From NCBI RefSeq assembly GCF_002443255.2, contig NW_019211455.1:21551126-21615125 (forward strand): DNA of 64,000 nucleotides, written 5' to 3'. Source of the stretch: Varroa destructor. Lineage: Eukaryota; Arthropoda; Arachnida; Mesostigmata; Varroidae. Both the position numbers and the translations under genes were made by a program. Under the pieces are notes generated by a model that was not told where the DNA came from, ran no database searches, and was given only the letters and a program-made list of their open reading frames with translations. Shown here piece after piece: positions 1 through 13,388 of the stretch (position 1 is its first letter; every line of letters begins with the position of its first letter).

Positions 1-2549
1 TTTTTCTCAACATTCTTCTACAATTAACCTAAACAAGACGACTCATCTGTTATCTCTGTGTTTCGAGTTATACGTCCGGTGTCGTTGTTAGGCATTTCAT
101 CAAACGGCCAGCTCCCGGCATGGAACGAACCGTGTGTCTATGTTCGGACCACAGCGTGTCAAACCCGAGACGTACTCTGTGTCAGCGACGCCACAGAACA
201 CTTCATATATCGTCTTTGCCTTGCGCATCGTCGAATACGTGTCTGAGTTGTGTTCAGTTTTGTACAGCTCACACGAACGGGTTCGCGAGAGCAGCTTGTG
301 CTGTCAGGCCAAGCTCGCAGGCCTATCCGTCTGCCCAGATATCAGTCGTGCGCAGGCTGCAGGACTGCGGCCTGCGCATGAACGGTTTCGAATATTTCAT
401 TGAGCTTTTCATTATCGCCGCCACTGCATCCTTGACTGCGAAAAATATGATAATAGCCCGAGCAACTAACGAGATTTATTACGATGTTGGCAACTAATAA
501 TGGCTAGAACTGCTTTTAGTAAAATATTCGTGCTATTTCGCACAGTTCCGGTTGTCGCTTTAATTCGCTAAAACAGTTGTTAATTTTCGGCAATAGATTT
601 CTTACTGGCACAATGGGATCGCAGAACTATCGCGGGCTCTTGCGTAAGTAATACCTCCCCCACGACTGATAACGAATGAAATCTTATTTGGTAAAACTTA
701 TAGGTTTTCAGGCAGCTAGAAACTCAACATTCAAGAATATCGCTGCTTGGAAATAAGCCACAGTTGCAAAGGATTACGCTACGGATCATTTCTAGCACAA
801 GCTGCAGCTGCAGTCAGTCCGATCGAACGTATAAAATAAGTTAATCTAATTACTTTGCTCTTTAGGGCATAGCTAACTGATTAAGGACTAGTAAAATACG
901 TATGATTTATGGCAGATTTGCCCAAGCAACGCCAGCAGAATCAAACCCAAGGGAACTTTTTCCAGCAAACAGGCAGGAAGCTAACGAACGGTTGGATGAA
1001 ATAATCGTTCTTCTACCCTTTTCCACCTCGAATTTTGTTGCCTGACTTTGTCGGATGATTTTCTGTATTCCGCGCGACGTCATGTACCAAATTGGTTTTA
1101 AGATTCCCAAAACGTGTAGAAGTTAGAGCAGAGATTTGACTACATATTTTGAACTCCTTCATTGCCTCGAACCTTTTTTTTGTCTTTCCCTGACGTTGAG
1201 ATCGTACGCAATACGCATAAATGGTAAGCATGGGCAGCGCACAAATTTACTGATAGCTCTACTCAGTCGTCGAAATTTCCAGTGAAACAAACGCTACTGC
1301 CGTCACACTGTATCTTTCGTTGGCTTTAGATTAGATTGAAAGCTTCCAATTCGGTTTTTTAAGCGCCTAAATAATTTAAGGCAATAATTAAGGAAAACAA
1401 GATAAGCAAAATTGATCATTAATTTTCGATATTTACTTACAGCGTTTCATCGTTTTCGCCGTACGCATTTTTATAGCATGATTACGAAATGTTGGAACTT
1501 TCGTAGTAGTCGGAACGATTATAATAAGAGCATGAAATGTTCTTTCAGTAAACGAAGCGTTGGTCAAGTAAACTTTCTGGTTCTGTAACAGGCTGTTGCG
1601 CGTCAATTAAGTCGGCGGCCAAAATCCGTTATGGGCTGAATGTGACTGGCCGTGATTTATTACAACTAAAAAAAGCGAGTATCGTAGCAAAGCATTGTCC
1701 TGCCTCTGCAAAAGATCGCCTTTAATTAGCAATTGATAAGTGTAGAAGAACTTGGACTTAGATAGATTATATATGCAGTGTTTTCCAGTTGTGGCCTAAT
1801 TTCGATTCTCTGCGCCACTTTAGATAAGGACATGTGTTTATGTAAAGTGTCGCACGTGTTGTTTGTCCAGGACGATGAACTAGCTTTATAGTATGCACAG
1901 ACAAGCAACAATTACTTCCAAGGAAACTAAAAACTCTCCGTGAAAGATTTATATTTTCAATACCCTGCCATGATATGCGTGAATTATCGTTTTCTCTTTA
2001 TTCGAAGGAATCAAACCTAAGTAGGAAGTCCTTCGATGACGGCTTGTACGACTGAATACTCGTTTCTGGATCGTTATATTAATTGATGATGCGAACATAT
2101 TTCCTATCCTAACAATCAAGTCACGAGTAGTCGTCCGCATATCGTCTGCTGCGTCATCCTTTCTTTCTTTCTTATTGCAAGTCTTACTTGGTCAGTTCTA
2201 CGATGCGGCGGCATATCAACTTCTATACAACTATACGAGCAGCGCTCGATGGCAAATGGTGAAGTTTCTGATTGAGAAACGGTTGACTCAGTGAATTATG
2301 CAGTAGTCGTCCGACAACTCGCAATGTCAACAAAGGTCATAAGCACCGATCTACGCCAATGTCAAACTCTACCGACAACCGCTTACCGCAATTTATTTAA
2401 CACTGAACTTAAACTGTTAAGTACAGCTTTTTATACCTTCTTTGAACTTAACTTTTCAAAGCCGTGTTTTTATCTCTAGGCTAAACATTTTTATTCATCT
2501 GTGCACATGTCTCTGCGCCGTCCATATCTAACTGTCATCGTTTTTTTAG
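1..2549 (+). other. Intron of the MAST gene (no recognised MAST exon)
   Basis: This stretch precedes the first recognisable MAST exon and should be an intron, since the kinase domain and the start of the PDZ domain must lie further left. I found no MAST-like exon in it. It contains one degenerate copy of a dispersed repeat at its left end and a speculative two-exon micro-ORF at 613-756, described in the findings. Open frames near 58-497 lie in or next to the repeat and are not supported as genes. Confidence 0.5.
42..175 (-). repeat. SINE-like dispersed repeat, copy 1 (tail part)
   Basis: The segment shares an ordered set of short blocks with copies near 26.0 kb, 28.4 kb and 61.0 kb. The blocks are a TCTCTGTGTTTCGAGT-like stretch, ACGTCCGGTRTC, a run resembling TTAGGC, and CTCCCGGCATGGAACGAA. 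Orientation is assigned from the copies at 26 kb and 61 kb, where a tRNA-like head precedes these blocks. Here the head is not clear, so the copy looks truncated or diverged. Confidence 0.45.
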
Positions 2550-5001
2550 GCGGTCGAGAATAACAGTCCAGCATTCGATGCAGGCTTACGCCCTGGCGAT
2601 CTGATCACGCACATTAATGGGGAGCCGGTGCAGGGTCTTTTGCACCCGCAGGTTGTGCAACTTATTCTCGCTGGTGGAAACCGCATCACGATTCGTACAA
2701 CGCCTCTCGAGGCCACCTCTATTAAAAGTGGGGGTCGACGAAGAAATCCCATGGCGAGCCGATTGGCTCGAAGGCCACCTCGTCATCAAAAGGGTCCAGG
2801 GGCCGGAAACGCGGCCTCCACACCGCCTTCATCTAGAGCCGCTGGTCAACATGGTATTCCAGGTAGGAGATAAAAGCTCGTAGAATAAAGACATCGTCTG
2901 TCATATTTACTCTTCAGTTAATGTATAATTATAACGTTTCGACTTGGAATGGATGATTTCTTCTTCCTGATGATTCGCTTTTTAACGTTTTCGAGTTTCA
3001 GGTTTAAATGAAACGTATTTGAGCAGTGCCGCGGGCCAAAATGCTTTCAGCGAGAGCTACTACAATCGGTCTTTTTGATTAGGATATGCATGCTGCATTT
3101 CATGTTTTCCCTACTTGAGTGTATAACAATGATGCGCCACGATGCCGACGACGTAGACACACCTGCGACGGATTTTAGATTTGTTTATTGAAACTTATCG
3201 AGCGAAGCTCCCTGTTGGCTATAATTTGCAGCCTGATATAAAATAGCCTTGCACAATTGTCTTAGTGCTTGCTTGCTTTCTTTTATTTTTTTGAATCTGA
3301 TTGCCTAAACAGTCGACAACAGCGCTAATATAACGATCGACATATTTTTCGTGCGTTTTTTTACTTCTTTGTATTTTGCTCTCTTCCACTTTCGTAGGGG
3401 TATCACGTAGCAATGATGAACGCAAACGTCGCACCTCGCTCATTCGGCGCATCAACTCCCGCAGTCGCGACTTGACTCTGTCAAGGTCTTTTCAGAGCCT
3501 GCAGCAGCAACAGCCCCCGCCACCGTCATCGTCGATATCACAGACATCATCGTCATCATCGGCACAATTACAAAGTCAAAATCAGCAGACACCTTCGGTA
3601 GTCACACAGTCCGCAACGGCGCTGCTGCAACACTCACAGGAGCCTTTGCATACTGCACATAGCCCACACACCCCCGGTCTTTCCCTATCCCAAACGCAAA
3701 CCCCGTCGGATTCATCACGCTCGACAACGGGCAACTCATCACCGTCATCGTCACCCGGATCAAGCGCACCTAATTCGCCCGCCGCTCAGACAGGAGCAGC
3801 TGCTACCTCGACTGGTGGGAATAGCAACGGCGGAAGTAGCGGTAGCCCTGGCACGCCGCACTATACTCAGCGACCATCAACGCTCTGCGGGCTTAAACAC
3901 AAACTGGCACAGACGTTCCGTTCGCCGCGGCGCAAGTCCGTTGGCCACATTCCGTTGTCACCACTGGCACGAACCCCTTCGCCGCTACCCCCAGGCGGAG
4001 TCAGTCCTACCCGATCACCATCCCCGCTGGCCTACCCTCACGGGCAGGTCCCGCCACCTCACGGTCCCAACCCACATGGACCCGCTGGATCGCACGCTTC
4101 TCACGGAACGACAGGAGCCGGTCCTAGCCATCCGGGGATGCACGGCAGTCCCGCGGCTGCCGGTAGCGCTGCGGCAGGAGGAGTGGTGGCAGTAGGAGGA
4201 GCAGTAGCAAGTGTTAATGTAGGTGGCGGTGTCATGTCAACACCCCTCCTGCCAAGTTTATCCGGTTCCGTCGCCGTTAATCCCCGCCGGCAAGGACTTA
4301 TGAGACCCAAAAGTGCGGAGCCTTCGTCTCCCCTGCTGCGGCGCGCGCTTTCACCCGATCGAGTGCACAAACCGCATGCGCACACATTGCACCACGGCCA
4401 TCATGGCCTGTACGGTTCAATGGGGGACGGCAAGGGTCTAGCCTCACCTCTGGTTCTATCCTCGACGCCTGGCGCGGGTTCACCCCCGCTTATTACGAAG
4501 TCGTCGGCAAAGACTCAAACGCAGATCCCCAAGTCTGCATCGATCACAGAATGCCTCGAGGTGCCGCAGCCCACGCGGTTGCGGAGTCATTCACAGGGAA
4601 CGACAGAGCAATTGCAAGTGCCCCTGTTCACAGTGACGCCCTCGACACCCTCGGACAATGCCCCCAAGGCCCCCCACACGCAGCCGCAAGCCTCGATTGA
4701 AACAGCAGCTAAAGGCAACAACAACAATAAGAATAGTTTCAACAATAGTATTACTTCTAGTTCAGCTGTTGCATGTTGCCCAAGTTCTGCCGGCAACAAA
4801 AATACTTCCCCGACGACAGCGCTCATAACAAACCCACCGGCTGCCCAATCTTTCCAACAACATCCAATAGGACCAACACTAAGCGTTACCTTAGTCGGTC
4901 AACAAGAAGCCGTGGGGTCCCAAGCGACTATCATACAGATGAACGCAGACCGTTTCGACTCGGAGGGCCATAGGGGTTCTGAGGAAAATAGGCAACAATA
5001 A
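2550..5001 (+). CDS. MAST: MAST-family microtubule-associated Ser/Thr kinase, 3' part
   Basis: Two exons are visible: 2550-2862, and 3398 to the stop at 5001, joined in phase 1 by GT-AG. The first encodes the second half of a PDZ domain (NSPAFDAGLRPGDLITHING, then TTPLEATSIK), a close match to MAST1-4 and Drosophila drop out. The second encodes a basic region (RKRRTSLIRRINSRSRDLTL), then the MAST-typical stretch FRSPRRKSVGHIPLSPLART, then RPKSAEPSSPLLRRALSP. The remainder is Ser/Pro/Gln-rich and looks disordered. The AGC kinase domain and N-terminus must lie left of the window, so the gene is partial. Known family role: cytoskeleton-linked kinases; the fly member affects dynein-based transport. 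I cannot exclude further alternative 3' exons. Confidence 0.93.
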
Positions 5002-5700
5002 CGTGAAGCGCTGTCATCAGTGACATTAACGAATGTCAATTATATAAGAATTAAAAACAAAAGTCGTAGATAACGTATAACCGAACAGCACCTTGTGTCC
5101 AGTCAGTAGTACGACTACCTGCGTAGATGAGTGAAAAGTTTTCCGCGTTTTCCCTCGCGATTCTTCCATCGTCTTTCGTCAACAACGAAGTCGACTGAAC
5201 AAACGAAATCAACCGATCATACTGTCTAGCAGAAACTGGACTAGGTATGACGGACTCAGACGTGGAATCACAGAATTCGATCACGCAGACATCGTATGAA
5301 CATATCCCGTATCCGTCACACATGGAACTGTCGGTGCGCACTCTTTTAAAGGTGCAAACATAGGTATTTTGATCTTCGGTTAAGTCTGGATTGCCATGGC
5401 TGAAAGAATAAGAATAAAAATAACAACAACGAGCACAGAGAAAATACCGACCGTTGAGCACAGTTGCGTGGAGCTTTCATTGGGACCTCCGCAACCAGTC
5501 CACAGCACGCATCACACATTGTTCGAGACATTAGGAAGCAGTCCGTCCTCGTTGATCATTGCACATTATAATACAATCGAAACTCATGCGTAATAGAACT
5601 ACTGCGGGATAAAGCGTGATTCGAAGCGATGCATGACGTGAAGCGCCAGCGTGACGCATCAATAATTAATAAAGAGGAAAACAATTAAGAAAGGAGCAGG
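5002..5700 (+). other. Probable 3' UTR of the MAST gene
   Basis: The sequence follows the MAST stop codon directly. An AATAAA hexamer at 5668-5673 could serve as a polyadenylation signal. A 136-codon open frame on the minus strand (5051-5461) shows no recognisable domain and is treated as chance. Confidence 0.4.
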
Positions 5701-6604
5701 AGGTAGATTTCTAAAAAACAGACTTTCCCTCTATGAAGCCCCGCTGGAAGAAAGTCAAAGTAAAGCTAGTTGTTCACAACAACAAAAGTGACGAGCAGCG
5801 AAAATGCGACCCAACCACAAAAACTACCCGGAAATCCATATCGGTTGGCGCACCGCGTCCAGCTGTGTTCTTTCTTTAATCAGCATCCTCTTCTAACTCC
5901 GCTCGTTTCTGACGTATGACGACAGTAGATCAACCGTTGCCGTAAGATCGATTTTATTTCAGACGACAGCTGCAATACGTAACCAAATACGTCTCTATAG
6001 AGTACAATATCTTAAGCCACTTGGTCCCGTACCTGTTCGTATAGCACACACCGCATATGCAACTAAACGATTTGAAAGTTGTTTTCCCATTAGCGACAAC
6101 GAGAAAAAATGTCACATCGGTCAATGTGATAGTCTAGCGAATACGCCAAAAGCTGTGGCGAGCGAGAGACAGTCCACCCCGCCGCAATTAGCTCAGGTTT
6201 TTGTTGAAGATCTGCGCATCTTTCTATCGTCGGAGGAGTTATTACAGTCACGCAATAGATGACGATAATGAAAATAGCATTTATTCCATTACGCAGAACA
6301 ACAGCTTATAGCAGTGATGTGTGAATACATACCCACAGAAGGCTCCTTTTACCGTAAGAAGACGTAAGCGCCTTGACAAAGTCGCTGGTCAGCGCAAACG
6401 TCGACGACAATTTAAAGAGAACAGAAACAACGACGACACATGCGGCAAATGTCCATATGAAGAATTCGGGAGGTGAAATCGGTTCAGATAGATCGTCGAT
6501 CGCAACGAGATGATAAATGCTGATCAGCGAAATGTGCCGATAACGTAATAAAGTTCCGTGAACGGTGTGTTACTCAGAGATATCTGTATCCAGGATTAAC
6601 TATA

Positions 6605-6704
6605 NNNNNNNNNNNNNNNNNNNNNNNNNNNNNNNNNNNNNNNNNNNNNNNNNNNNNNNNNNNNNNNNNNNNNNNNNNNNNNNNNNNNNNNNNNNNNNNN
6701 NNNN
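6605..6704. other. Assembly gap (100 N)
   Basis: There are exactly 100 N, the usual placeholder for unknown length. It is flanked by ...aactata and tatatatgat..., so a TA microsatellite probably broke the assembly. Confidence 0.99.
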
Positions 6705-8430
6705 TATATATGATATCTAATTATAATTATGTAATATTTACGATGATACGAAGTTCATAATGAACTTATAATGATTGGTATAATATATTTCGTTGTGTCA
6801 TAAAGAACAAACAATTTCTAGATGTTGTCGCATGTCTCCGCCGCGGACCCAACGAAACAACGTTTCCGAAAACTGCACAACGACGCGACAGGTTTCCCAT
6901 AAACTGTTTAATAGGCGCAGGACGCGAGGCAGGGTCAACTCCGTTGCATATGAAAAACCGCTTGTAAAGAAGCGCCAGCTGCAAAAACTGTTGTCAGAAT
7001 TGTTGCGTCTGTGAAATTACAACATGAAGCTAATAATGCGGGGGAATAACGATGAAACCCATAGCCAATGCCGCAATCACGCACTTATTAAACGACAAGA
7101 TGATCCAGTAACGATTGAATATCAAATAAAATAAGATGACAGATAATAGCCGGTACAATGATGAAAATACTACATACGCAGCCACTATATCCGACGTAGG
7201 ATAGGGACGGCGGTGACCGTAATGATAATGAGATTAAGATACTGCAATCAACTGAGTAGAGAACACAGCGCAGCGCTTAAGTGCTTATAATATTATTAAT
7301 AGTAGTAGGTTATCCATTGGTTCGTTGACGATGACACTTGAGCCTGCTGTGCAATGTCCTTTGTCCTATTGCACTTATACGCGAGGACGTTTTGCTATAA
7401 ATAATCTATTATAACATCACCTTCATAATGACGCACTACCACATCGTGTTTTATTATATCGTAGAATACCCTTATATTCCCCCCTATTTATACTTCTTCA
7501 CGATTGATTGAATGAGTCCAACCTTCCATGAGACCAATCGCTCTACTGCTTCGCGCATTACTGCTTAGGGCCAGACTGATTTGTCTGCCACACAGAAGGC
7601 TTAGCAGTTGTTGCAAAAGTCACCAGCCGAATCGCAGCAGCTTCCTTTTTCGGCCAGTGTTATACCTACCCTGCAAAAGGAAAGCGAAGACGGTGAGTGG
7701 CGATGATGAGATACCCATTACGATACGAGTCATCTACACTTTTTGCTACATGTTTTGCTTGATTGGAATTACCTTCTACTGCTAACATTAGATCGTGATC
7801 TCTTCCATAATACGCTACGTTCACCGTGGGGGGGTGTTTAAAAGCGTCCGGGGCAAGGTCGTGTTATGTATAGTAGAAAGATTTTCGCGTAGCTTATGCT
7901 GTCAATCGATCCCTTGTATCACTCATTAGCTGTATGCATTTGATTATGCATTCTGTTTCACATAGCGATCGTATTTAGTCTTATGATGAGTTTTGTTGCC
8001 GAGCGAATGCTTTCTCATTAGAGAGAAAAACCTCATGAACAGTGATAGGAAAGTTTCAATCAAACAGTAGAAATTCAATTACTTAATAGAATCCAGATTC
8101 GTTTTGTGGACCATTAGATGATACACTTCGTATTGTTGGTTGCTACGTCCAGGGGCTAATCTTTGAGTGGTTATTCCGCAGATTGTGCTTCACAGTAGAA
8201 CAAGTTTATGGAGCTCGAGCTATTCGACAGAGCAACTAGCTGCAAACTAAAGTGAAATTAGTACGGGTAATGCTTACGGCTTGTGTGACTCAGCATTTGC
8301 TCAAATCATTAACTTTGCCGCTCGGACTATCGTCGTGGCACTGCGCCTAACCTGCGTTTTCTTTTCCCCGATATGTGTGCGCGTATGGGCGCGAATACAT
8401 TTTCTCTTATCCCCTTTCTCTGCCTCCCAA

Positions 8431-8456
8431 TGTATATATATATATATATATATATA
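8431..8456. repeat. (TA)n microsatellite
   Basis: About 13 uninterrupted TA units. Confidence 0.95.
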
Positions 8457-9939
8457 CACACTTAGCTTCTCCCTTCTATGGCACGTGTTGCTGAGATGAT
8501 GATCTTTTTGTGCAGATATATCGCCACTTCAGAACATTCCCGCTTTTTGGCAGCAAAAAGAAACAGGCAAGAGTTTATTGCTCTTTATTGAAGCCATGTT
8601 TATATTTCAGCTTTGACCGAACTATCGCCGCCAGAATACTTAAAGCTCTGCTACTGTAGATTACTATAACGCTACACTCCATACTCTCGAATATTTTTTG
8701 CTGTATATAAGTCGTAGTGATCATTATAAATAATAGCAGCGGTGTTGGTACACTTCCAACGAATATTAGCACCTGTCGCCTCAAACAGACAATAATTGTT
8801 TTTTTCCCAATAAACCATGTAAATATTAAATAAACACTACACTTGCAAATAAACCGATGCTAAAAATACACTAAAAGAACGAAGATTTAATACACAGACT
8901 GGGCAACTTACGTAGAAAGTAAAAAGGTCGTCATAATAAAACTGCGATACGCGGTTAAAAACAGTTACGTTAAAAACGCGACAGTAACTTATCTGAATTT
9001 TCTTGAGTTTCTTTTACTTTGATCCTAATTTCTAAGAGAATAAAATTTCCTAAGAGAATAAATTTTCTCTACGCGACGTTAATAATACTATAAACTATTG
9101 GAAAAACAAGTGAAGGGTCATACCAGATATTACCAAATTCAGCCAAAACTCTATTTCCTAGGTTATTGAAAGATAATATAACCTTTTCGAATTTATTGAC
9201 CAATTGGCCGTTTTATTTCTGCATACTTCGATAGAAGGGAAGCACACATACACATATTCACATACACCTACGAGGTTAACATACACAAACAAAATTATTG
9301 CTCCAATTGAATTTTTTTGAAGTGCTGCTACAGCCGGCGATAAACAGTAACCACAACAATAACAATATTAATAACGAAAAATACGATAAATGTTTGACAT
9401 TTCAGTAGCATACTGAGCGGTGTAATTTCAATAGCAGTAATAAATAGTGATAATTCTGCTGGTAATAAAAACAGCAAAAATATGAATAACAAATATAAAT
9501 TAATCGCAGTGAGGCGTGATCATGGAAAATGAAGAATCATAATGATAACATGAACATGTAAATTTCAAATAACATCGAGAGGGAGCAGTAAAATTGTGGT
9601 CAGTATAGTGAAGATAACTATGCATCACTAAACACAATAATAGTATGAAGTGATGATAAGAGCGGAAAGGAATTTGGTTGATATAAATGCATTATATATC
9701 AATAGACCTGTAAGGGAAGGCAAACGTAAACAATAAGCCCATGGCAATCCTGAAATGAGCCTGACTGGCGAACTCAATATGATATGACAAAATATATTAA
9801 CGGGATGCAGAACAAAAAGGCGTTGAGATGGAATTACGAGTCAATAAGTGAGCAGGTATTGGTGATGGGATTAACTCGATAGATGCGTATATAGGTAACT
9901 GTTAATAATGGGATACAAGATTCTGAAAAAGAACTAAAG

Positions 9940-9941
<2 letters not shown>

Positions 9942-9987
<46 letters not shown>
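9942..9987. repeat. (AT)n microsatellite
   Basis: About 23 uninterrupted AT units in gene-poor DNA. Confidence 0.95.
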
Positions 9988-9989
<2 letters not shown>

Positions 9990-12764
9990 GGTGGAGTGGG
10001 GAAGGTGTTTTCGTCGATAAAATAAATTAGAAAAAAATATTTAACTCAATTGTTCAAGTGAGGTTAACTTAAAACAACTGATGTATTCGCAACTAGTCAA
10101 GCCTATTATTACGCGTTCGATTGTGCCCATGCTATTTAAACGAAAAATCAACATGTAGTTATTTTTTATAAAAAAAAAAATAAATTTTCCGCGAGCACTC
10201 TGCGCATGAGTACTGTTTCGACTCCGTACAGCGAACCCTATGATGTTTTATATAAAGATGAACCCATTATACAGACATTCTTCCCTACAATCGCCATATA
10301 TCTTAATAGTGCTACTCTAACGTTGCTTGATACCAGTGAATAATAAGACAGCATTCTAGGCCCCTCCTAGAGGAACCATTGTACACTTACCGACGACCTG
10401 TATATATCATGGAACAGTCATCATGCTAACAAGATTATAATAGAACAATGCGGAACGTCTATGTGATAGATTCAAGCAAGCGATCTTTGAAGCGATAGAG
10501 TGATTATGAAGAAAAACGATAATAGGTATACACAAAACAACAAGACAATAAATAAGTGAAGAGAACGATTTCTCTCTTATGATACTGGTGAAGAAGATAT
10601 CGAAAAAAAGTAAATAAGCAAAAGTATAACCGGAACCTAACCCGAACCAGGAAGATTGGCAGGAAGGCAGGCTGGAGATTCTATGGGAATGGATTGATTT
10701 TTAGCCTTTGAAGGAAAAACAAAACCATGAAGCTTTCTATGTTGACCTGCAGACAATACGAGGGCTTTTGTTCAGAAAATAAAGGCATAATAGCGAGGAT
10801 TCTAAGACAAACGATCATATATTATTGGTTGAACCTCTTACAGCTCCCAGGTACACTCTCAGAGGTGTGCGCGTTACGCTTACGCCTCCAGATAATACCG
10901 AAACAGTTCGCCGTCGTAATTTTTTCTAATGGAGCGAGAATAATTAGTTTTACTAGGAGCAATGTTTATGTGAATATCAAATAAGATAACCTTTGAATAG
11001 AGGTCAAGGCCATAGAGGGAATCAACATAACGAAATATAATGATAGAGAAACTATGTTATAAAAGGAGAATCGTATGAAAAGACAGACCTTGAGAAAGCG
11101 AACAGCCGATGACCCCTTTATGATCCAGAAATACGTTGAAAGTGATGATAAACTCAAAGATCGAAATGAATTGCGAGCGAAATTGCTACGTTGTCGACAG
11201 GGAACTTTAGCTGGGTGACAGGCAAAAGTAAGGGAATCACCGATGGACGAATATAGGACGGGCATTACCGTTGATTAATTAAATAATAAAATGTACTGTC
11301 TGTTTCGAACAGTCGAATGGGAAGTTTTGTCGGAGCTCCTACAACTCTAACTATAAACTAGTAGACATTCAACTCTAAAGGGTCCCAGAAAATACAGCAA
11401 CGATGATATTCCTGATGATAAAGCAAGAGGGTAACTTTGTCGATAACATGCGATATGACGCTACTGGTGATAACAATAACCGCAGTAATAACGAAAACAA
11501 CAATAATGATGATAATAAAAAAATGATAAATGGCGTTTAAATGTGTTCACATCCTAATGAATCGATTGTTTTTTTACTATATTTTATCTAATATGTAGGT
11601 ACCTGTGTGTGGCACAGGATCATGAGATTATATTTTACTTGGCAAATATATTCGTAAGATTTTCGGCCCCTTTTTATCGTCCGCAGTTAATATAGTAGCT
11701 CAGATCGTTTGTGCGGACTTCCAGTCCTTAGGCTGGTAAAATGTATCTTACATATATACAATTATATAAGATATTGGCGCTGAACTATATTCAGTATAGT
11801 CTATATATACAGTTTCTATATACATAGGGTTAGACTCAGTTTACCTATAACTACTGTCAAATAGAAAAAACTTTAGGATTTTATAATATCATGAATGCGT
11901 TGGCAAGGCATCGTCGAGTGCGACACTAGCATTCATGCACGCAACGTTTTCCTGCAAACTACCTGATTTGAAATCTCTACCCCATAGTTGATGATAGTGG
12001 AAATGCACTATTTATATAGATATTCAAATGTTGTTTTTCGCTCTATCTACGTCCATGAAGAGTGCCTGTTTCTTGTTTGCCTGAAAATGGTAAGAGCAGC
12101 TTTCTCATTGAACTTAAACAATGTTATATTTAAGATCTTTTATATTCGATCAATCATCTTATATATATGAGACGATTGAAACTTGCTGCTGAAGCGAATC
12201 CTAATCAGCTAAACGTAAATAGAACGTGAAGAGGTATACATCTCGATAGTAATATCCAGCACTCTGAAATAAGACATGCTGAGATAAATCGAAAGGCAGT
12301 TCATAAGAGCACAAACAAATAGCGATAATACCTTCTCGTTAGAGGTATTATTATTAGTTTACCTGCTAGGATAATGAGTGTGCACTCAGCTGGTGCACTC
12401 ACAACTAAACAGGAGAGCGATTAATTTACCATAAACTTAATGGTGGCAGTAACTAATCAGGACATGACCTTTACTTATATTGTTAATTAATTATTTCTTA
12501 TTGTGAAATGCATGTCCAGCTAATTTGCATCCCTAGGAATAGATATAAATCGAAACTACACTTAACAATAATATTAGTCTGTTACAGGCTATATATTTTT
12601 ATACTGAATAACTTTTGAAATAGAGTGGAAAGAGTAATAATTGTTTAATATGTGTTTAACGTACCCTTTTTTTATTTACTTTTTATTTACACATTTTGCT
12701 CAGCGCTTTGGAAGATTCTGGACAGCCATATACTTATCCACATTCCCATATATGATTCCTTTAT

Positions 12765-13370
12765 CTATGGCTTTTCGAAGTAAATTGATGACGTGATACT
12801 AATTGCGTGTCGGTAGACGTTTTTTGGGCATTTCTGGGCCACGTAGTCATGATTTAAGATCAATAATATATGTGGCTTGAAGCCAACATTGAGTATTTTT
12901 TTGTTAAATCTGCGAAATAATTGAGACATGGCGATGACATCATCAAATAACTGGACCACGTGCTTCCTATCACCATGTCGACGGTCCATAAGCATCTTAG
13001 GTTCCCCAAGAGGGCTGCATTTATCTTTTCATTTTCAGCAAATGTCGCATAGTATCAGATGTCCCTGATGTCCATTACAAGTACTACCTTTACCATAAAT
13101 CAGAACCTTTTTAAATCAAAACCTGCCTTTAAGTTTTAATTTTCACCAGGGTGACGCTGTTCTCTCGTTCAGTGGCCCCGCGGCTAAAAGTAGAGGCTGT
13201 TACATGCCTTATCTGTGGCGACTGTATACTCCATGCGGGTTCTTTGTTCATTAAAGCAGTGATAATTGTACAAAGAATACACTACAGGTGTTTCTAACAT
13301 TCCTGGATCTAATTCATGCTTATTTTTACTCTGTTCATACATTTTCAATATTCAAATTATAATTCTGTAA
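12765..13370 (-). pseudogene. Coding-like minus-strand fragments, possible decayed gene
   Basis: Several adjoining minus-strand segments look coding but cannot be joined in one frame. One runs from an ATG near 13347 to a stop near 13189 (about 53 codons, including KHELDPGMLETPVVYSLYNY). Another, in a different frame, starts at an ATG near 13249. A third runs from about 13010 to a stop at 12765 and includes PKMLMDRRHGDRKHVVQLFD. Splice phases between them do not agree. This could be a decayed gene or transposon, a fast-evolving gene with exons I mis-bounded, or chance. No family recognised. Confidence 0.25.
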
Positions 13371-13388
13371 TATATTACATGTAAAATG

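Larger units (their letters stand above)
5701..13388. other. Gene-poor AT-rich stretch
   Basis: I found no gene here that I can support. The stretch holds an assembly gap (6605-6704), TA microsatellites (8431-8456 and 9942-9987) and short chance frames. A start codon followed by a good GTGAGT donor occurs at 7528-7692, but no downstream exon could be linked to it. Coding-like fragments on the minus strand occur between 12765 and 13370 and are listed separately. Confidence 0.5.

Noticed and set aside
58..497. Three overlapping plus-strand frames at the left edge
   Set aside because: They overlap a SINE-like repeat copy and show no shared domain or splice support.
1441..1469. Minus-strand ATG exon with a GTAAGT donor
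   Set aside because: The best downstream continuation gives a short frame of no coding character with a stop soon after; chance is more likely.
5051..5461. 136-codon open frame on the minus strand
   Set aside because: It lies in the MAST 3' UTR, has no recognisable domain, no start context, and is Cys/Tyr-rich in a way typical of chance frames.
7528..7785. Plus-strand frame starting with a hydrophobic Arg/Leu-rich stretch and a GTGAGT site
   Set aside because: No partner exon and no family resemblance; the start does not form a convincing signal peptide because of its arginines.
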